From: an uncultured Bacteroidaceae bacterium
GTDB lineage: Bacteria; Bacteroidota; Bacteroidia; Bacteroidales; Bacteroidaceae
Length of the DNA: 44,764 nt
NCBI GenBank assembly: GCA_934394435.1
Contig: CAKRRN010000019.1
Span: 1-44,764, forward strand
Reading direction: 5' to 3'
Part shown: in pieces, positions 17,624 through 25,245 of the stretch
Numbering within the stretch: the first letter of the stretch is position 1
Layout of the letters: every line of letters starts with the position of its first letter
Made by a program: the position numbers and the translations under genes
Notes under the pieces: generated by a model
Database searches by the model: none
What the model saw: only the letters and a program-made list of their open reading frames with translations
What the model was told of the DNA's origin: nothing

Positions 17624-18047
17624 CTCACCCGATAAACCAGGGGGAGTTTCGGACGTAAATCAACAGGCACAACCAGTACTTATAAGCCAGCTTTGCTTGT
17701 CAGTACAAGGGATATAATAATAAGATTAATACGAATAGGCTCAGTTTATTTTCTTAGTTGGAGAAAAATATTTTCCCAGTTAGAAAAAAAAAGAGGGCTA
17801 TTATAACTGTTTCTATTACCGTTTTACAAAATGGATAGTGCGTCTATCTTTTTACTGTTTGTACAGCGAGAAAACGTATCTACGGAAATCAATAAAAAGT
17901 CACTCTAAAAAGCAAGCTGGCTTCAATAGCCAATGAAGCTGACTTCAATAGTCAATGAAGACGTCTTACTTGGCCAGTGAAGACTATATTAACTTTTCAG
18001 ACTTACAAGGGGCTATATATGCTTAATTCCACAGGTTATCGGGTGAG
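17624..18047 (+). repeat. Dispersed non-coding element, copy A
   Basis: CTCACCCGATAA (17624-17635) and TTATCGGGTGAG (18036-18047) are perfect 12-bp inverted repeats 424 bp apart end to end. Inside, 17738-17995 matches 41539-41797, including 45 identical bases (17868-17912 versus 41672-41716). No protein is encoded. The structure resembles a MITE or a mobile regulatory cassette, but no target-site duplication was identified. Confidence 0.7.
17914..17991 (+). repeat. 22-bp tandem repeat array in copy A
   Basis: Three 22-bp units (17914-17935, 17936-17957, 17958-17979) and a 12-bp partial unit (17980-17991). Each starts AAG and ends TG. Units 1 and 2 differ in a paired way: GGCT-TCAAT-AGCC becomes GACT-TCAAT-AGTC, so the small palindrome is preserved. 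This suggests selection for a hairpin or a dyad binding site. Confidence 0.75.
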
Positions 18048-18118
18048 CCGAGTTTTTACTTTGTTCTGCGTTCTCAATCATACTCCAACTATCAAAAATC
18101 CGCTTAATCTCTATGCCC

Positions 18119-18310
18119 TCATATCAGTTTCTTGTGAAAATCTGTGGCAACAGCATTTATTTCCTCATCACTCAATTGCGGGAAGTGCTCACGTAGAACC
18201 TCCTTCAGCGCAGCTTCTGCCTTGATTCGTAACTGTTGCTGTCCCATCTTGATGCCACTTCTGTAAGGTGTGGAGGGCAGAAGAGCTCTATTGAAATTCC
18301 CGTCACTCAT
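18119..18310 (-). CDS. Small conserved hypothetical protein (63 residues)
   Basis: 63 residues: a start MSDGNFNRALLPSTPYRSG, then a Gln/Arg/Ala-rich helix and an acidic C-terminal half (HFPQLSDEEINAVATDF). No signal peptide, membrane segment or known domain is visible. I recall similar short proteins beginning (N)FNRALLPxTPY in other Bacteroidales, so I take it as real, but its function is unknown. A TAnnTTTG promoter element (18339-18346) lies 28 bp upstream, which supports expression. It is transcribed divergently from the amidase gene. Confidence 0.7.
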   Translation of the reverse strand: MSDGNFNRALLPSTPYRSGIKMGQQQLRIKAEAALKEVLREHFPQLSDEEINAVATDFHKKLI

Positions 18311-18338
18311 AAAAATTTGTTTCTGATTATTGAATACA

Positions 18339-18346
18339 CAAAATTA
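18339..18346 (-). promoter_or_regulatory. -7 element for the 63-residue gene
   Basis: Read on the minus strand this is TAATTTTG, matching TAnnTTTG, 28 bp before the ATG at 18310. Confidence 0.6.
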
Positions 18347-18392
18347 CAACTTTTTTAGTTAGGTCAGATATTGTAGAGCAAATCGTTTTCCG

Positions 18393-18400
18393 TAACTTTG
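18393..18400 (+). promoter_or_regulatory. Amidase promoter, -7 element very close to the ATG
   Basis: TAACTTTG matches TAnnTTTG; TTG at 18371-18373 gives a plausible -33 box with 19-bp spacing. The ATG is at 18405, only 4 bp past the element, so transcription would start at or beside the start codon and the mRNA may be leaderless. Confidence 0.65.
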
Positions 18401-18404
18401 TAAC

Positions 18405-19664
18405 ATGAAACGTTTATTGCTAATATTTGCTCTGCTCATTTCTGTGACTTGTGGAGCACGACAGTTGCGTCCTCTGGTGTGGGTGTTGGATGCAGGACAT
18501 GGCGGTAAGGATCAAGGAACAAGCCTAAGGAATGTTTTGGAGAAAGATCTCACACTGAACTTGACAAATCGTGTAGCCGCCCTTATACGCAAAAACAAAC
18601 CTGGCATCAAGCTTATCCTCACACGCATTGACGACACGTTTATTCCGCTTGAGGAGCGATGTCAGATTGCAAACAAAGCCAAAGCAGACCTGTTTCTCAG
18701 TATCCACATCAATTTTGCGGGAAACAATCTCCTGCTCTCGGGTACAGAAACGTTTTATGCAAACAGACGTGCGGCACAGGATATGGTGCAAGCAAGTAAC
18801 CTTGAACGAAATGCAGACAACAGCGAGCTCCTGGCATGGTTGCTCCAAAACAGTTATTACAATTCCGGACGTCCAACAGATCGTGGTGCACGCGCCAATA
18901 ATCTATACGTGCTGATGCATACAGAGATGCCTGCTGCCCTGACCGAAGTGGGATTCTTGAGCAACGTGAGCGATGCTTCCTATATGTGTAGCGAGCGAGG
19001 GCAAAAGCAGATCGCTCTCGACATCTACAACGCTCTTGACGCTTATTATAATGTGACAAAAGCTAAGAATCAGAAGAAGACCTTGCGTGACCTCAGACAG
19101 TCAAGAGGAACTGTTAGCGGAATAAAAACAAAGCAGGTGCGTGAGGCGAGCAGCGCAGAAGACCTTATGCCCATGCAGGACCCCTTTGCAAAGGAAAACA
19201 TCGAAACAGTAGCCTCCGTACAGACCAGCGGGTCGCCTTTGCCTTCTGATGAAAATATAGAGAATGCTGTTGAAGAAAGTCCACTACCCGTTTTTGAGGA
19301 AGAAGCAGCAAAGCCAGAGAATACTTGTGCCGACAACAGCAACGTCTCTAATGAACCCAAACAGGAGACGGAAGTGGAGAAACCAGAGGAAACGGCAGAT
19401 GCAGTCGTCCCCTTGTTCAGCGTACAACTCTTTTCTGTAAGCAAAAAGATAAATGACGCTGACCCAAGACTAAAAGGACTCTCACCCATAAAAACCGTGC
19501 AGTCAGGCTCCGTCTACAAGGTTCTTTACGGAACGACGTCAGACTACAAAGAGGCGCGTGCCACCATGGCTCGTATAAAAGATAAGTTTCCAGATGCCTT
19601 TATCGTAGCCTATGTGGGCAATCGGCTTGTTTCTACGGCAGAGGCTTTGCAGATGAAGCGTTAA
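18405..19664 (+). CDS. Secreted N-acetylmuramoyl-L-alanine amidase with SPOR-like domain
   Basis: 419 residues. A signal peptide (MKRLLLIFALLISVTCG) precedes an Amidase_3 domain: VLDAGHGGKDQG near 27-38 gives the first zinc His, LEKDLTL the zinc Glu, FLSIHIN the second His, and ALTEVGFLSN near 185 the catalytic Glu. A low-complexity acidic, Pro-rich linker (about 225-335) leads to a SPOR-like C-terminus (VQLFSVSKK, then AYVGNRLV), which in the family binds denuded glycan strands at septa. It cleaves the bond between MurNAc and the stem peptide during cell separation. Its 3' end overlaps the convergent LOG gene by 32 bp. Confidence 0.92.
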   Translation: MKRLLLIFALLISVTCGARQLRPLVWVLDAGHGGKDQGTSLRNVLEKDLTLNLTNRVAALIRKNKPGIKLILTRIDDTFIPLEERCQIANKAKADLFLSIHINFAGNNLLLSGTETFYANRRAAQDMVQASNLERNADNSELLAWLLQNSYYNSGRPTDRGARANNLYVLMHTEMPAALTEVGFLSNVSDASYMCSERGQKQIALDIYNALDAYYNVTKAKNQKKTLRDLRQSRGTVSGIKTKQVREASSAEDLMPMQDPFAKENIETVASVQTSGSPLPSDENIENAVEESPLPVFEEEAAKPENTCADNSNVSNEPKQETEVEKPEETADAVVPLFSVQLFSVSKKINDADPRLKGLSPIKTVQSGSVYKVLYGTTSDYKEARATMARIKDKFPDAFIVAYVGNRLVSTAEALQMKR

Positions 19665-20757
19665 GAACCTCTTGGATTTCCTTTTCGCTATCTGTCAGAC
19701 AAAGTATCAGGTTCTTATACTTCCCATGCTCCACCATATTCATCATCAGCGGCCAAATGGGAATTTCGTGCGTCCAGAAATCTCTGCCCATGAATATCAT
19801 CGGGCTGGAGTAGCCGAATGTGAGATAATGGTTTTGTACAGCTTCTTGGAAGATTTCCTGTAGCGTGCCCGCACTTCCGGGTGTATAGATGATGCCGCCA
19901 CGCGCTATGGACAGGATACCGTCCTCGCGTATGCTGTTGTCAAAGTACTTGGCAATCATGGTTGCCAGAGGTGTCGATGGTTCGTGTCCGTACAGCCAAG
20001 TCGGTATTCCCAGACTGTTGTAGTCGCGTTGTGGGTATTTCTTATGCACCTCCCATGCAGTCTCCAGCCATCCTTCATCGGTGTATTTCTGCGCTCTGTT
20101 CATTATTTTGTGCGCCTCACGAAGTTCCGCATCGCTTCTTCCTGCCATCCACGCGCCCAGATGGGTTGCCTCCATGGCTCCTGGTCCTCCGCCCGTTATC
20201 ATTAAGAAACCTTGTTCCGTAAGATGCTTGCTCAGCATGGCCACACGCAGATAGGTGGCGTCTCCTCGCAGCAGACCATGCCCACCCATCACTCCAACCA
20301 GACGGTGTTCGTTGTAGTGCGAGAGCGCCTCACGCAGACAGTCACTTATGCTGTGGTCGTGCATTGAGCGTGCCAACGTCTCCTTCACATTGCTTGCATG
20401 CTTGCCCATTTTCAGATAATGCCGATAGACACGTCCATCGTAACATGTCTGATAACTGTCAGGAACCTCTGGAGAGTATCCCTCATAAAGTTCTTCGGGC
20501 GTGTAAAGATGATTGCGGTAATGAAACGTCTCTCCCATATCTGGCAAGAAGAGACAGTCCTTTGAGAGTTTCTTCAGCCCCAGCGGAAGTGTGCATCCTA
20601 TGAAGAGGCAGTCTCTATAAGTATGGCTTAACGCCAAATCCGTCTCTGCTGTGAGATTTACGCTCTGAAAGGCGCAACGATGTATCTCCTTCTCGTCCTG
20701 GTGCAGCACACGCGCCACTTCCCAGTCATCTTTTATCTGCGTATAGTTTTCGCTCAT
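19633..20757 (-). CDS. LOG family (lysine decarboxylase-like) Rossmann protein
   Basis: 374 residues from ATG 20757. An ATG 8 codons upstream is open, but a -7 promoter element (20779-20786) overlaps it. The Rossmann core contains GGHGLLRGD, then ITGGGPGAMEATHLGAW near 190, and the LOG signature region TPGSAGTLQEIFQEA near 300, a variant of PGGxGTxxE with Ser in place of the second Gly and the Glu retained. Family members are cytokinin-activating phosphoribohydrolases or nucleotide 5'-monophosphate nucleosidases (PpnN-like). The N-terminal 130 residues fit the larger, PpnN-like subgroup. No gene partner suggests a pathway. Confidence 0.85.
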   Translation of the reverse strand: MSENYTQIKDDWEVARVLHQDEKEIHRCAFQSVNLTAETDLALSHTYRDCLFIGCTLPLGLKKLSKDCLFLPDMGETFHYRNHLYTPEELYEGYSPEVPDSYQTCYDGRVYRHYLKMGKHASNVKETLARSMHDHSISDCLREALSHYNEHRLVGVMGGHGLLRGDATYLRVAMLSKHLTEQGFLMITGGGPGAMEATHLGAWMAGRSDAELREAHKIMNRAQKYTDEGWLETAWEVHKKYPQRDYNSLGIPTWLYGHEPSTPLATMIAKYFDNSIREDGILSIARGGIIYTPGSAGTLQEIFQEAVQNHYLTFGYSSPMIFMGRDFWTHEIPIWPLMMNMVEHGKYKNLILCLTDSEKEIQEVLNASSAKPLP

Positions 20758-20778
20758 GCTTTTTATCACTTCTTTTCG

Positions 20779-20786
20779 CAAATTTA
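20779..20786 (-). promoter_or_regulatory. LOG gene promoter, -7 element
   Basis: TAAATTTG on the minus strand, 21 bp before ATG 20757. It decides against the upstream ATG at 20781, which lies inside it. Confidence 0.65.
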
Positions 20787-20861
20787 AACTTTTTTATGCG
20801 GAAATAGGTCTTTCGTATTCTTTTTCTTCCACATTAACCAGTCTTTTTGCCTGATTTGTCG

Positions 20862-20869
20862 TAACTTTG
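20862..20869 (+). promoter_or_regulatory. Rhamnosidase promoter, -7 element
   Basis: TAACTTTG matches TAnnTTTG and lies 67 bp before the ATG at 20937. A small hairpin (AGAGC 20878-20882, GCTCT 20891-20895) sits in the predicted leader. Confidence 0.55.
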
Positions 20870-20936
20870 GATAGCGTAGAGCGGTATTCTGCTCTTATTT
20901 GTAAGACAACAATCAACTTTGTCGTATAAATTATAT

Positions 20937-23189
20937 ATGAGAAAAACAATCTTCCTGACTCTGGCACTTGCATTATCTGCTCTGCCAGCGGTAGCCCAAT
21001 GGGATAATGCCCGTTGGATAACTGTGAGCGATGGCAATGCAGACGTGCCTAACTCATGGGTACGTTTCCGAAGGAACGTACAGTTAGAAACCTTACCTAA
21101 CGAAGTAAAGGCCAATATCTGTGCAGACAGCAAGTATTGGCTATACGTCAATGGTAAACAAGTAGTCTTCGAAGGTGGTTTGAAACGCGGTCCCAATCCT
21201 TCAGACTCTTATTATGATGTGGTGAACCTACGCCCCTTTCTGCGTAAGGGAGACAATCGTATAGAATTGCTTGTCTGGCACTTCGGAAAGACTGGCTTCA
21301 GCCATATTGACAGTGGGAAAATGGGACTTTTGTTCTCGGCTCCAGCCATTGGACTCATTTCTGACAGCAAGTGGGAGAGCAGAATGCTAAAGGAATACGG
21401 CACGTGTGGCGAGCCTGTACCCAACTTTAGACTGAGCGAAAGTAGCATCCACTACGACGCACGCGTGGCGAAAGACGATGCTGACAAGCCTTATGCTGCC
21501 AGTCGTGAGATTGGGCGGGCTGGTGACGCTCCCTGGAACAAGTTACACAAGCGCCCCATACCGCTCTTCCGTGATTTCGGGCTGAAGAAAGCTAAATACG
21601 TGCGACACGAAGGAGAGAAGGAGGATACGCTTGCCGTACGCTTGCCTTACAATATGCAACTTACTCCCTATATAGAACTGAACGATGCTGAGGGAGGCAA
21701 ACTGATACGCTTGCAGACTGACCACATTCAGGGAGGCAGCGAATGGGGCGTACGAGCAGAATACGTAACGTGTCAGGGCAAACAGGCTTACGAGTCGCTG
21801 GGCTGGATGAACGGCGACATCTTGTATGCGATTGTGCCTCACGGCATGAAGATAAACAAACTGCAATATCGTGAAAGTGGTTACGATGGACTTCCCGAGG
21901 GCGAGTTCTCTTGCGATGATGCTTACTTCAACCGTTTCTGGCAAAAGGGCTTGCGTACGCTCTATGTGAATATGCGTGACACCTATTTCGACTGTCCAGA
22001 CCGCGAGCGTGCACAATGGTGGGGCGATGCAACCGTGCTGATGGGCGAATGCTTCTACACCTACAGTACACGCGTACACGACATCATGCGCAAAGGAATG
22101 TTGGAGCTGTGTGCGTTCCAAAACAAGGAGGGCATCATACACAGTCCCATCCCTGGCAACTACGATGCAGAGTTACCAGCACAGATGTTGGCCAGCGTAG
22201 GACTCTATGGCTTTTGGAACTACTACATGAACACGGCTGACACAGCCACTATCCGACAGGTTTATCCTGCCGTTTGCCGATATCTGGACGTATGGAAAAT
22301 AGAACCAGGTGGACTGACAGCCGAACGCCACGGAGCGTGGGACTGGGGAGACTGGGGCGAAAACCGCGACATGCGTCTCATTTATGCTGGTTGGCACTAC
22401 ATGGCACTCGATGCTGCATCGCGCATGGCAACACTCTTGGGCAAGCCGTCTGACGCAGCAAAGTTCCGCCAGACTATGGCACAAGTAAAGCGCGGATATA
22501 ATGAGTGCTGGACAGGAAAGGCGTACAGACACCCATCATACACAGGCGACACCGACGACCGTGTACAGGCACTGGCTGTTATCAGCGGTATTGCCGATAA
22601 AGACAAATATCCTGTCATAAGCGGACTGCTGCACACGCAGAAACACGCAAGTCCCTATATGGAGAAATACGTGATGGAATCTCTGTTCCAGATAGGCGAG
22701 GGTGAATACGCAATGGAACGTGCACACGAACGTTACAACGCGATGGTCATGGATTCTGTGCACAGCACTCTCTATGAGGGCTGGCTCGAGGGAGCTAATG
22801 GTTTTGGCGGTGGAACTACCAACCACGCCTGGAGCGGTGGTCCTCTTACCGTGATTGCTCAATATCTGATGGGAGTAAGCGTGAAGGAACCAGGGTGGAG
22901 AAAGTTTGCGGTCTGCCCAACACCCGTACGCTTCAAAAAGGCAAACATCAGCATTCCTACTGTTAAAGGAATGGTGAAAAGTGCCTTCCAACTGGGAGAA
23001 AAAGCAGATGTCTACACACTCACAGTACCTCACAGCACAGAGGCGTACTTCTACCTGCCTTGCGAAGATGTCACAAGAGTGAAGAATGCAGAACGCTATC
23101 TCTGCAAAGACAGCAACGTGCAGAAGCCAGGAAGAATCTGTCTGCTCTTGCCAGAAGGAAGCTATAAGTTCAAGGTGAACAAACAATGA
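20937..23189 (+). CDS. Secreted GH78-type alpha-L-rhamnosidase
   Basis: 750 residues from ATG 20937; a TTG further up is open but lies ahead of the signal peptide MRKTIFLTLALALSALPAVAQ. The N-terminal half is beta-rich and carbohydrate-binding-like (VNGKQVVFEGGLKRGPNP). The catalytic (alpha/alpha)6 barrel contains DCPDRERAQWWGDA near 350, the GH78 signature with the acidic residues, then WDWGDWGENRDM near 463 and TTNHAWSGGP near 635. A beta-sandwich tail follows. It would release terminal alpha-L-rhamnose from pectic or other glycans in the periplasm or outside. It begins the sugar-degrading cluster; an EEP-family gene follows after 69 bp. Confidence 0.87.
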   Translation: MRKTIFLTLALALSALPAVAQWDNARWITVSDGNADVPNSWVRFRRNVQLETLPNEVKANICADSKYWLYVNGKQVVFEGGLKRGPNPSDSYYDVVNLRPFLRKGDNRIELLVWHFGKTGFSHIDSGKMGLLFSAPAIGLISDSKWESRMLKEYGTCGEPVPNFRLSESSIHYDARVAKDDADKPYAASREIGRAGDAPWNKLHKRPIPLFRDFGLKKAKYVRHEGEKEDTLAVRLPYNMQLTPYIELNDAEGGKLIRLQTDHIQGGSEWGVRAEYVTCQGKQAYESLGWMNGDILYAIVPHGMKINKLQYRESGYDGLPEGEFSCDDAYFNRFWQKGLRTLYVNMRDTYFDCPDRERAQWWGDATVLMGECFYTYSTRVHDIMRKGMLELCAFQNKEGIIHSPIPGNYDAELPAQMLASVGLYGFWNYYMNTADTATIRQVYPAVCRYLDVWKIEPGGLTAERHGAWDWGDWGENRDMRLIYAGWHYMALDAASRMATLLGKPSDAAKFRQTMAQVKRGYNECWTGKAYRHPSYTGDTDDRVQALAVISGIADKDKYPVISGLLHTQKHASPYMEKYVMESLFQIGEGEYAMERAHERYNAMVMDSVHSTLYEGWLEGANGFGGGTTNHAWSGGPLTVIAQYLMGVSVKEPGWRKFAVCPTPVRFKKANISIPTVKGMVKSAFQLGEKADVYTLTVPHSTEAYFYLPCEDVTRVKNAERYLCKDSNVQKPGRICLLLPEGSYKFKVNKQ

Positions 23190-23190
23190 T

Positions 23191-23199
23191 CCCCCCCCC
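23191..23199 (+). repeat. Run of nine C after the rhamnosidase stop codon
   Basis: Nine consecutive C bases begin 1 bp past the TGA stop and precede TTAGGGG, so part of the run can pair with the following GGGG. It lies outside coding sequence. A length change here could affect the leader of the next gene but not a protein. Confidence 0.7.
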
Positions 23200-23258
23200 T
23201 TAGGGGAGATAACTACGTCCACAGATTTTTACATCATAAACAAAAAAGAAAGACGAAC

Positions 23259-24125
23259 ATGATAAGAAAATATTTAATGGCACTCGCTGCCCTGATGATT
23301 TCCCTCTCAGGAGTGGCAAAAGAGAAGGCTGCGCAACCAGTAAAGGTCAGATGGTGCACGTTTAATGTGCGATGCATTTCAAAGGTCGATGAGGAAATCG
23401 GCTGCGGATGGGACAACAGAAAAGACAATGTGGCACAGTACGTGCTCGACAACAAGATTGACGTTGTTGGAATGCAGGAGGTGACGTTCAAACAGCTGCA
23501 AGACCTGCGCGAACGCCTAAAGGGTTACGACTATGTGGGCGTTGGTCGTACAGACGGAAAGGAGAAAGGTGAGTTCACACCCGTATTCTTCCGTACAGAC
23601 AAATACGAGCCTCTGGAGAAAGGCAACTTCTGGCTAAGCGAAACGCCCGACGTGCCTGGCTCAAAGGGTTGGGATGCGGCCTTAGAGCGTGTGGCAAGTT
23701 ACGTGAAACTGAAGGACAAGGAATCGGGTAAGATTTTCATGGCCATCAACACCCATTACGATCATGTGGGCGTTGTGGCACGTAAGGAGAGTGCAAAACT
23801 CATCATGCGTAAGATACAAGAAATCGTTGGCGACCGTCCAGCCGTTGTAACCGGTGACTTCAACATAACCGAGGATAACGAAGCATATAAGACCATGGTG
23901 TCAAGTCCCTTCAAGCTAAACGATGCTTACCACATGACGGCTCATCACAGTGGCGCACCATACACCTTCCAGGATTTCTGTCGAATATCTCCGCTGAAGG
24001 CTCACAAGATAGATTTTATCGTCATTACTCCTAATATAAAGGTGATACAGAGCCACATCGAACGCGAGAATCCTCGCCACCAGATGTCTGACCATAATCC
24101 CCATTGGGCAGATTTGGAATTTTAG
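23259..24125 (+). CDS. Secreted endonuclease/exonuclease/phosphatase (EEP) family protein
   Basis: 288 residues. A signal peptide (MIRKYLMALAALMISLSGVAKE) precedes the EEP fold. FNVRC near 33 gives the metal-binding Asn, MQEV near 72 the metal Glu, NTHYDHVG near 162 a catalytic His, TGDFN near 196 the Asp and Asn, KIDFIVI the C-terminal Asp, and SDHNPHW near 280 the final Asp-His pair. Members cleave phosphodiesters or phosphomonoesters in nucleic acids, lipids or sugar phosphates. Export and the glycan-degradation context favour a role outside the cytoplasm, but the substrate is open. Likely co-transcribed with the rhamnosidase. Confidence 0.88.
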   Translation: MIRKYLMALAALMISLSGVAKEKAAQPVKVRWCTFNVRCISKVDEEIGCGWDNRKDNVAQYVLDNKIDVVGMQEVTFKQLQDLRERLKGYDYVGVGRTDGKEKGEFTPVFFRTDKYEPLEKGNFWLSETPDVPGSKGWDAALERVASYVKLKDKESGKIFMAINTHYDHVGVVARKESAKLIMRKIQEIVGDRPAVVTGDFNITEDNEAYKTMVSSPFKLNDAYHMTAHHSGAPYTFQDFCRISPLKAHKIDFIVITPNIKVIQSHIERENPRHQMSDHNPHWADLEF

Positions 24126-24165
24126 GTCACCTGACTGTAGAATTTCCATATTATAGAACCAAAGG

Positions 24166-24204
24166 GAGAGGGCTGGGGTTTCATGTTAGGAACTCAGCCC
24201 TCTC
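24166..24204 (+). terminator. Terminator-like hairpin after the EEP gene
   Basis: GAGAGGGCTG (24166-24175) pairs with CAGCCCTCTC (24195-24204): a perfect 10-bp stem with a 19-nt loop, 40 bp after the EEP stop codon. The following sequence is T-rich but interrupted. Confidence 0.6.
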
Positions 24205-24330
24205 TGCTGTTTCTTATTCCTTTCTCTATCGTTTGGAAACTTTTCTGGATTCTGTAGGAGCCTATGTTTATAAGCCAGCTTACTTGTTCGCAGATTATGC
24301 GTTACTTGAATATTTCAAAGCGCAAAATAA

Positions 24331-24393
24331 TAATTTCACGGTTAGGAATAATAATCTGCAACTTAGAAAGAGTAATTTCATGGTTGGAAACAA
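24331..24393 (+). repeat. 21-bp tandem repeat array
   Basis: Three units (24331-24351, 24352-24372, 24373-24393). Each begins TAAT, carries (G/A)(G/A/C)TTAG or GGTTGG in the middle and ends in an A-rich stretch. A degenerate fourth unit may precede it (about 24311-24330). It is non-coding. Confidence 0.65.
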
Positions 24394-24697
24394 ACAAATA
24401 TCCTAACTCTTCTGCCTGTAATGCCCAAATGTTAGATTAAAGAAAGACACCCGTTCGGCAGATGGATAACTCTCTCCAGTCCTTATCAACCCTTCTTTTC
24501 CTGCGGATTTTGCCTGTTTTTCACCTTTAGAGCAGTCCTTTTGGATAGATTGTGCTCCATTTTGCTTGTTTGATATTTGCTGAAATTATTGAATATTGGC
24601 CTTTTTATAGAGAATTTGTTGTGGTTGTGCGTGACAGTTACATTTGTGACAGTTTTATTTTCGAGGGTATCATTTTTTCTCTTTTCTTTTATATTTA

Positions 24698-24728
24698 TAT
24701 ATAACTATTTAATATATATAGTTATATA
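24698..24728. repeat. AT-only palindrome
   Basis: TATATAACTA (24698-24707) and TAGTTATATA (24719-24728) form a perfect 10-bp inverted repeat with an 11-nt AT loop. It lies just before an intrinsic terminator. Confidence 0.6.
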
Positions 24729-24735
24729 ATATAAT

Positions 24736-24770
24736 AAGAGGGAAAGTGAGAGAATGCACCCTCTTTTTTT
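24736..24770 (+). terminator. Intrinsic terminator with no obvious upstream gene
   Basis: AAGAGGG (24736-24742) pairs with CCCTCTT (24759-24765), running into seven T. The nearest plus-strand gene ends 610 bp earlier and already has its own hairpin. An unrecognised transcript may therefore end here. Confidence 0.6.
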
Positions 24771-25245
24771 AATTGGAAGAACTGGAATATTGGAACGCTT
24801 TACCTCTCTCTTCTACTTTTTACCTTTCAGTACAGTCTCTCTCTCCAGAGCCCTTTCTCCTCTCCAGCTGCCACCGTGCGAGGGCATACCTTGCCTGTAG
24901 TGCTTTGCGTGTGTGAGGGTCTGACGGATGTTGACGCTCTCGCAGAGGAAGATGAATGGTTTTGGTAAGTCCCACTGGACAAAGGCAAAGTTATGCAAAT
25001 TATGCGGAAACGCCAACTGTGAGGCAATAAAACTCATGATTCCGTTTGGTGGATGTGAGGGACAGTAATAAAAGTAAGTTCTATGAGCAGAATTGCCCAT
25101 TGGACAAATTTATAGCCGCCTGATAGCATAAGAGTACGTGACGATTGCTAACAAGCGGCTATTTGAAGCAGCTTACGCAAGATTTCCCCTCTCGTTTTTA
25201 GGAGAACGAATCTTCGAGAGAAAAAAAGCGCATTTTTATGTTTTT

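Larger units (their letters stand above)
17579..18118. other. 540-bp gene-free gap holding a dispersed repeat element
   Basis: No convincing gene is present. The gap holds copy A of a dispersed element bounded by 12-bp inverted repeats (17624-17635 and 18036-18047) and a 22-bp tandem array at 17914-17991. Most of 17738-17995 is repeated near 41539-41797. Confidence 0.75.
24126..25245. other. 1.1-kb gene-poor gap with several repeat structures
   Basis: The gap holds a terminator-like hairpin (24166-24204), a 21-bp tandem array (24331-24393), two copies of GTGACAGTT 15 bp apart (24631-24639 and 24646-24654), an AT-only palindrome (24698-24728) and a strong intrinsic terminator (24736-24770). 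A 95-codon minus-strand frame (24813-25100) has no known motif and is not called. ATAGCCGC and GCGGCTAT (25112-25119, 25155-25162) form a further inverted repeat. This may be the scar of a lost mobile or accessory segment, or may encode an RNA. Confidence 0.6.

Noticed and set aside
17914..17991. CRISPR array
   Set aside because: Units are adjacent 22-bp repeats without spacers, and no cas genes are present.
20834..21196. 120-codon minus-strand frame
   Set aside because: Covers the rhamnosidase promoter and signal peptide; antisense shadow.
24813..25100. 95-codon minus-strand reading frame in the large gap
   Set aside because: No recognisable domain, signal peptide or promoter element; overlaps repeats and low-complexity CTCTC sequence.
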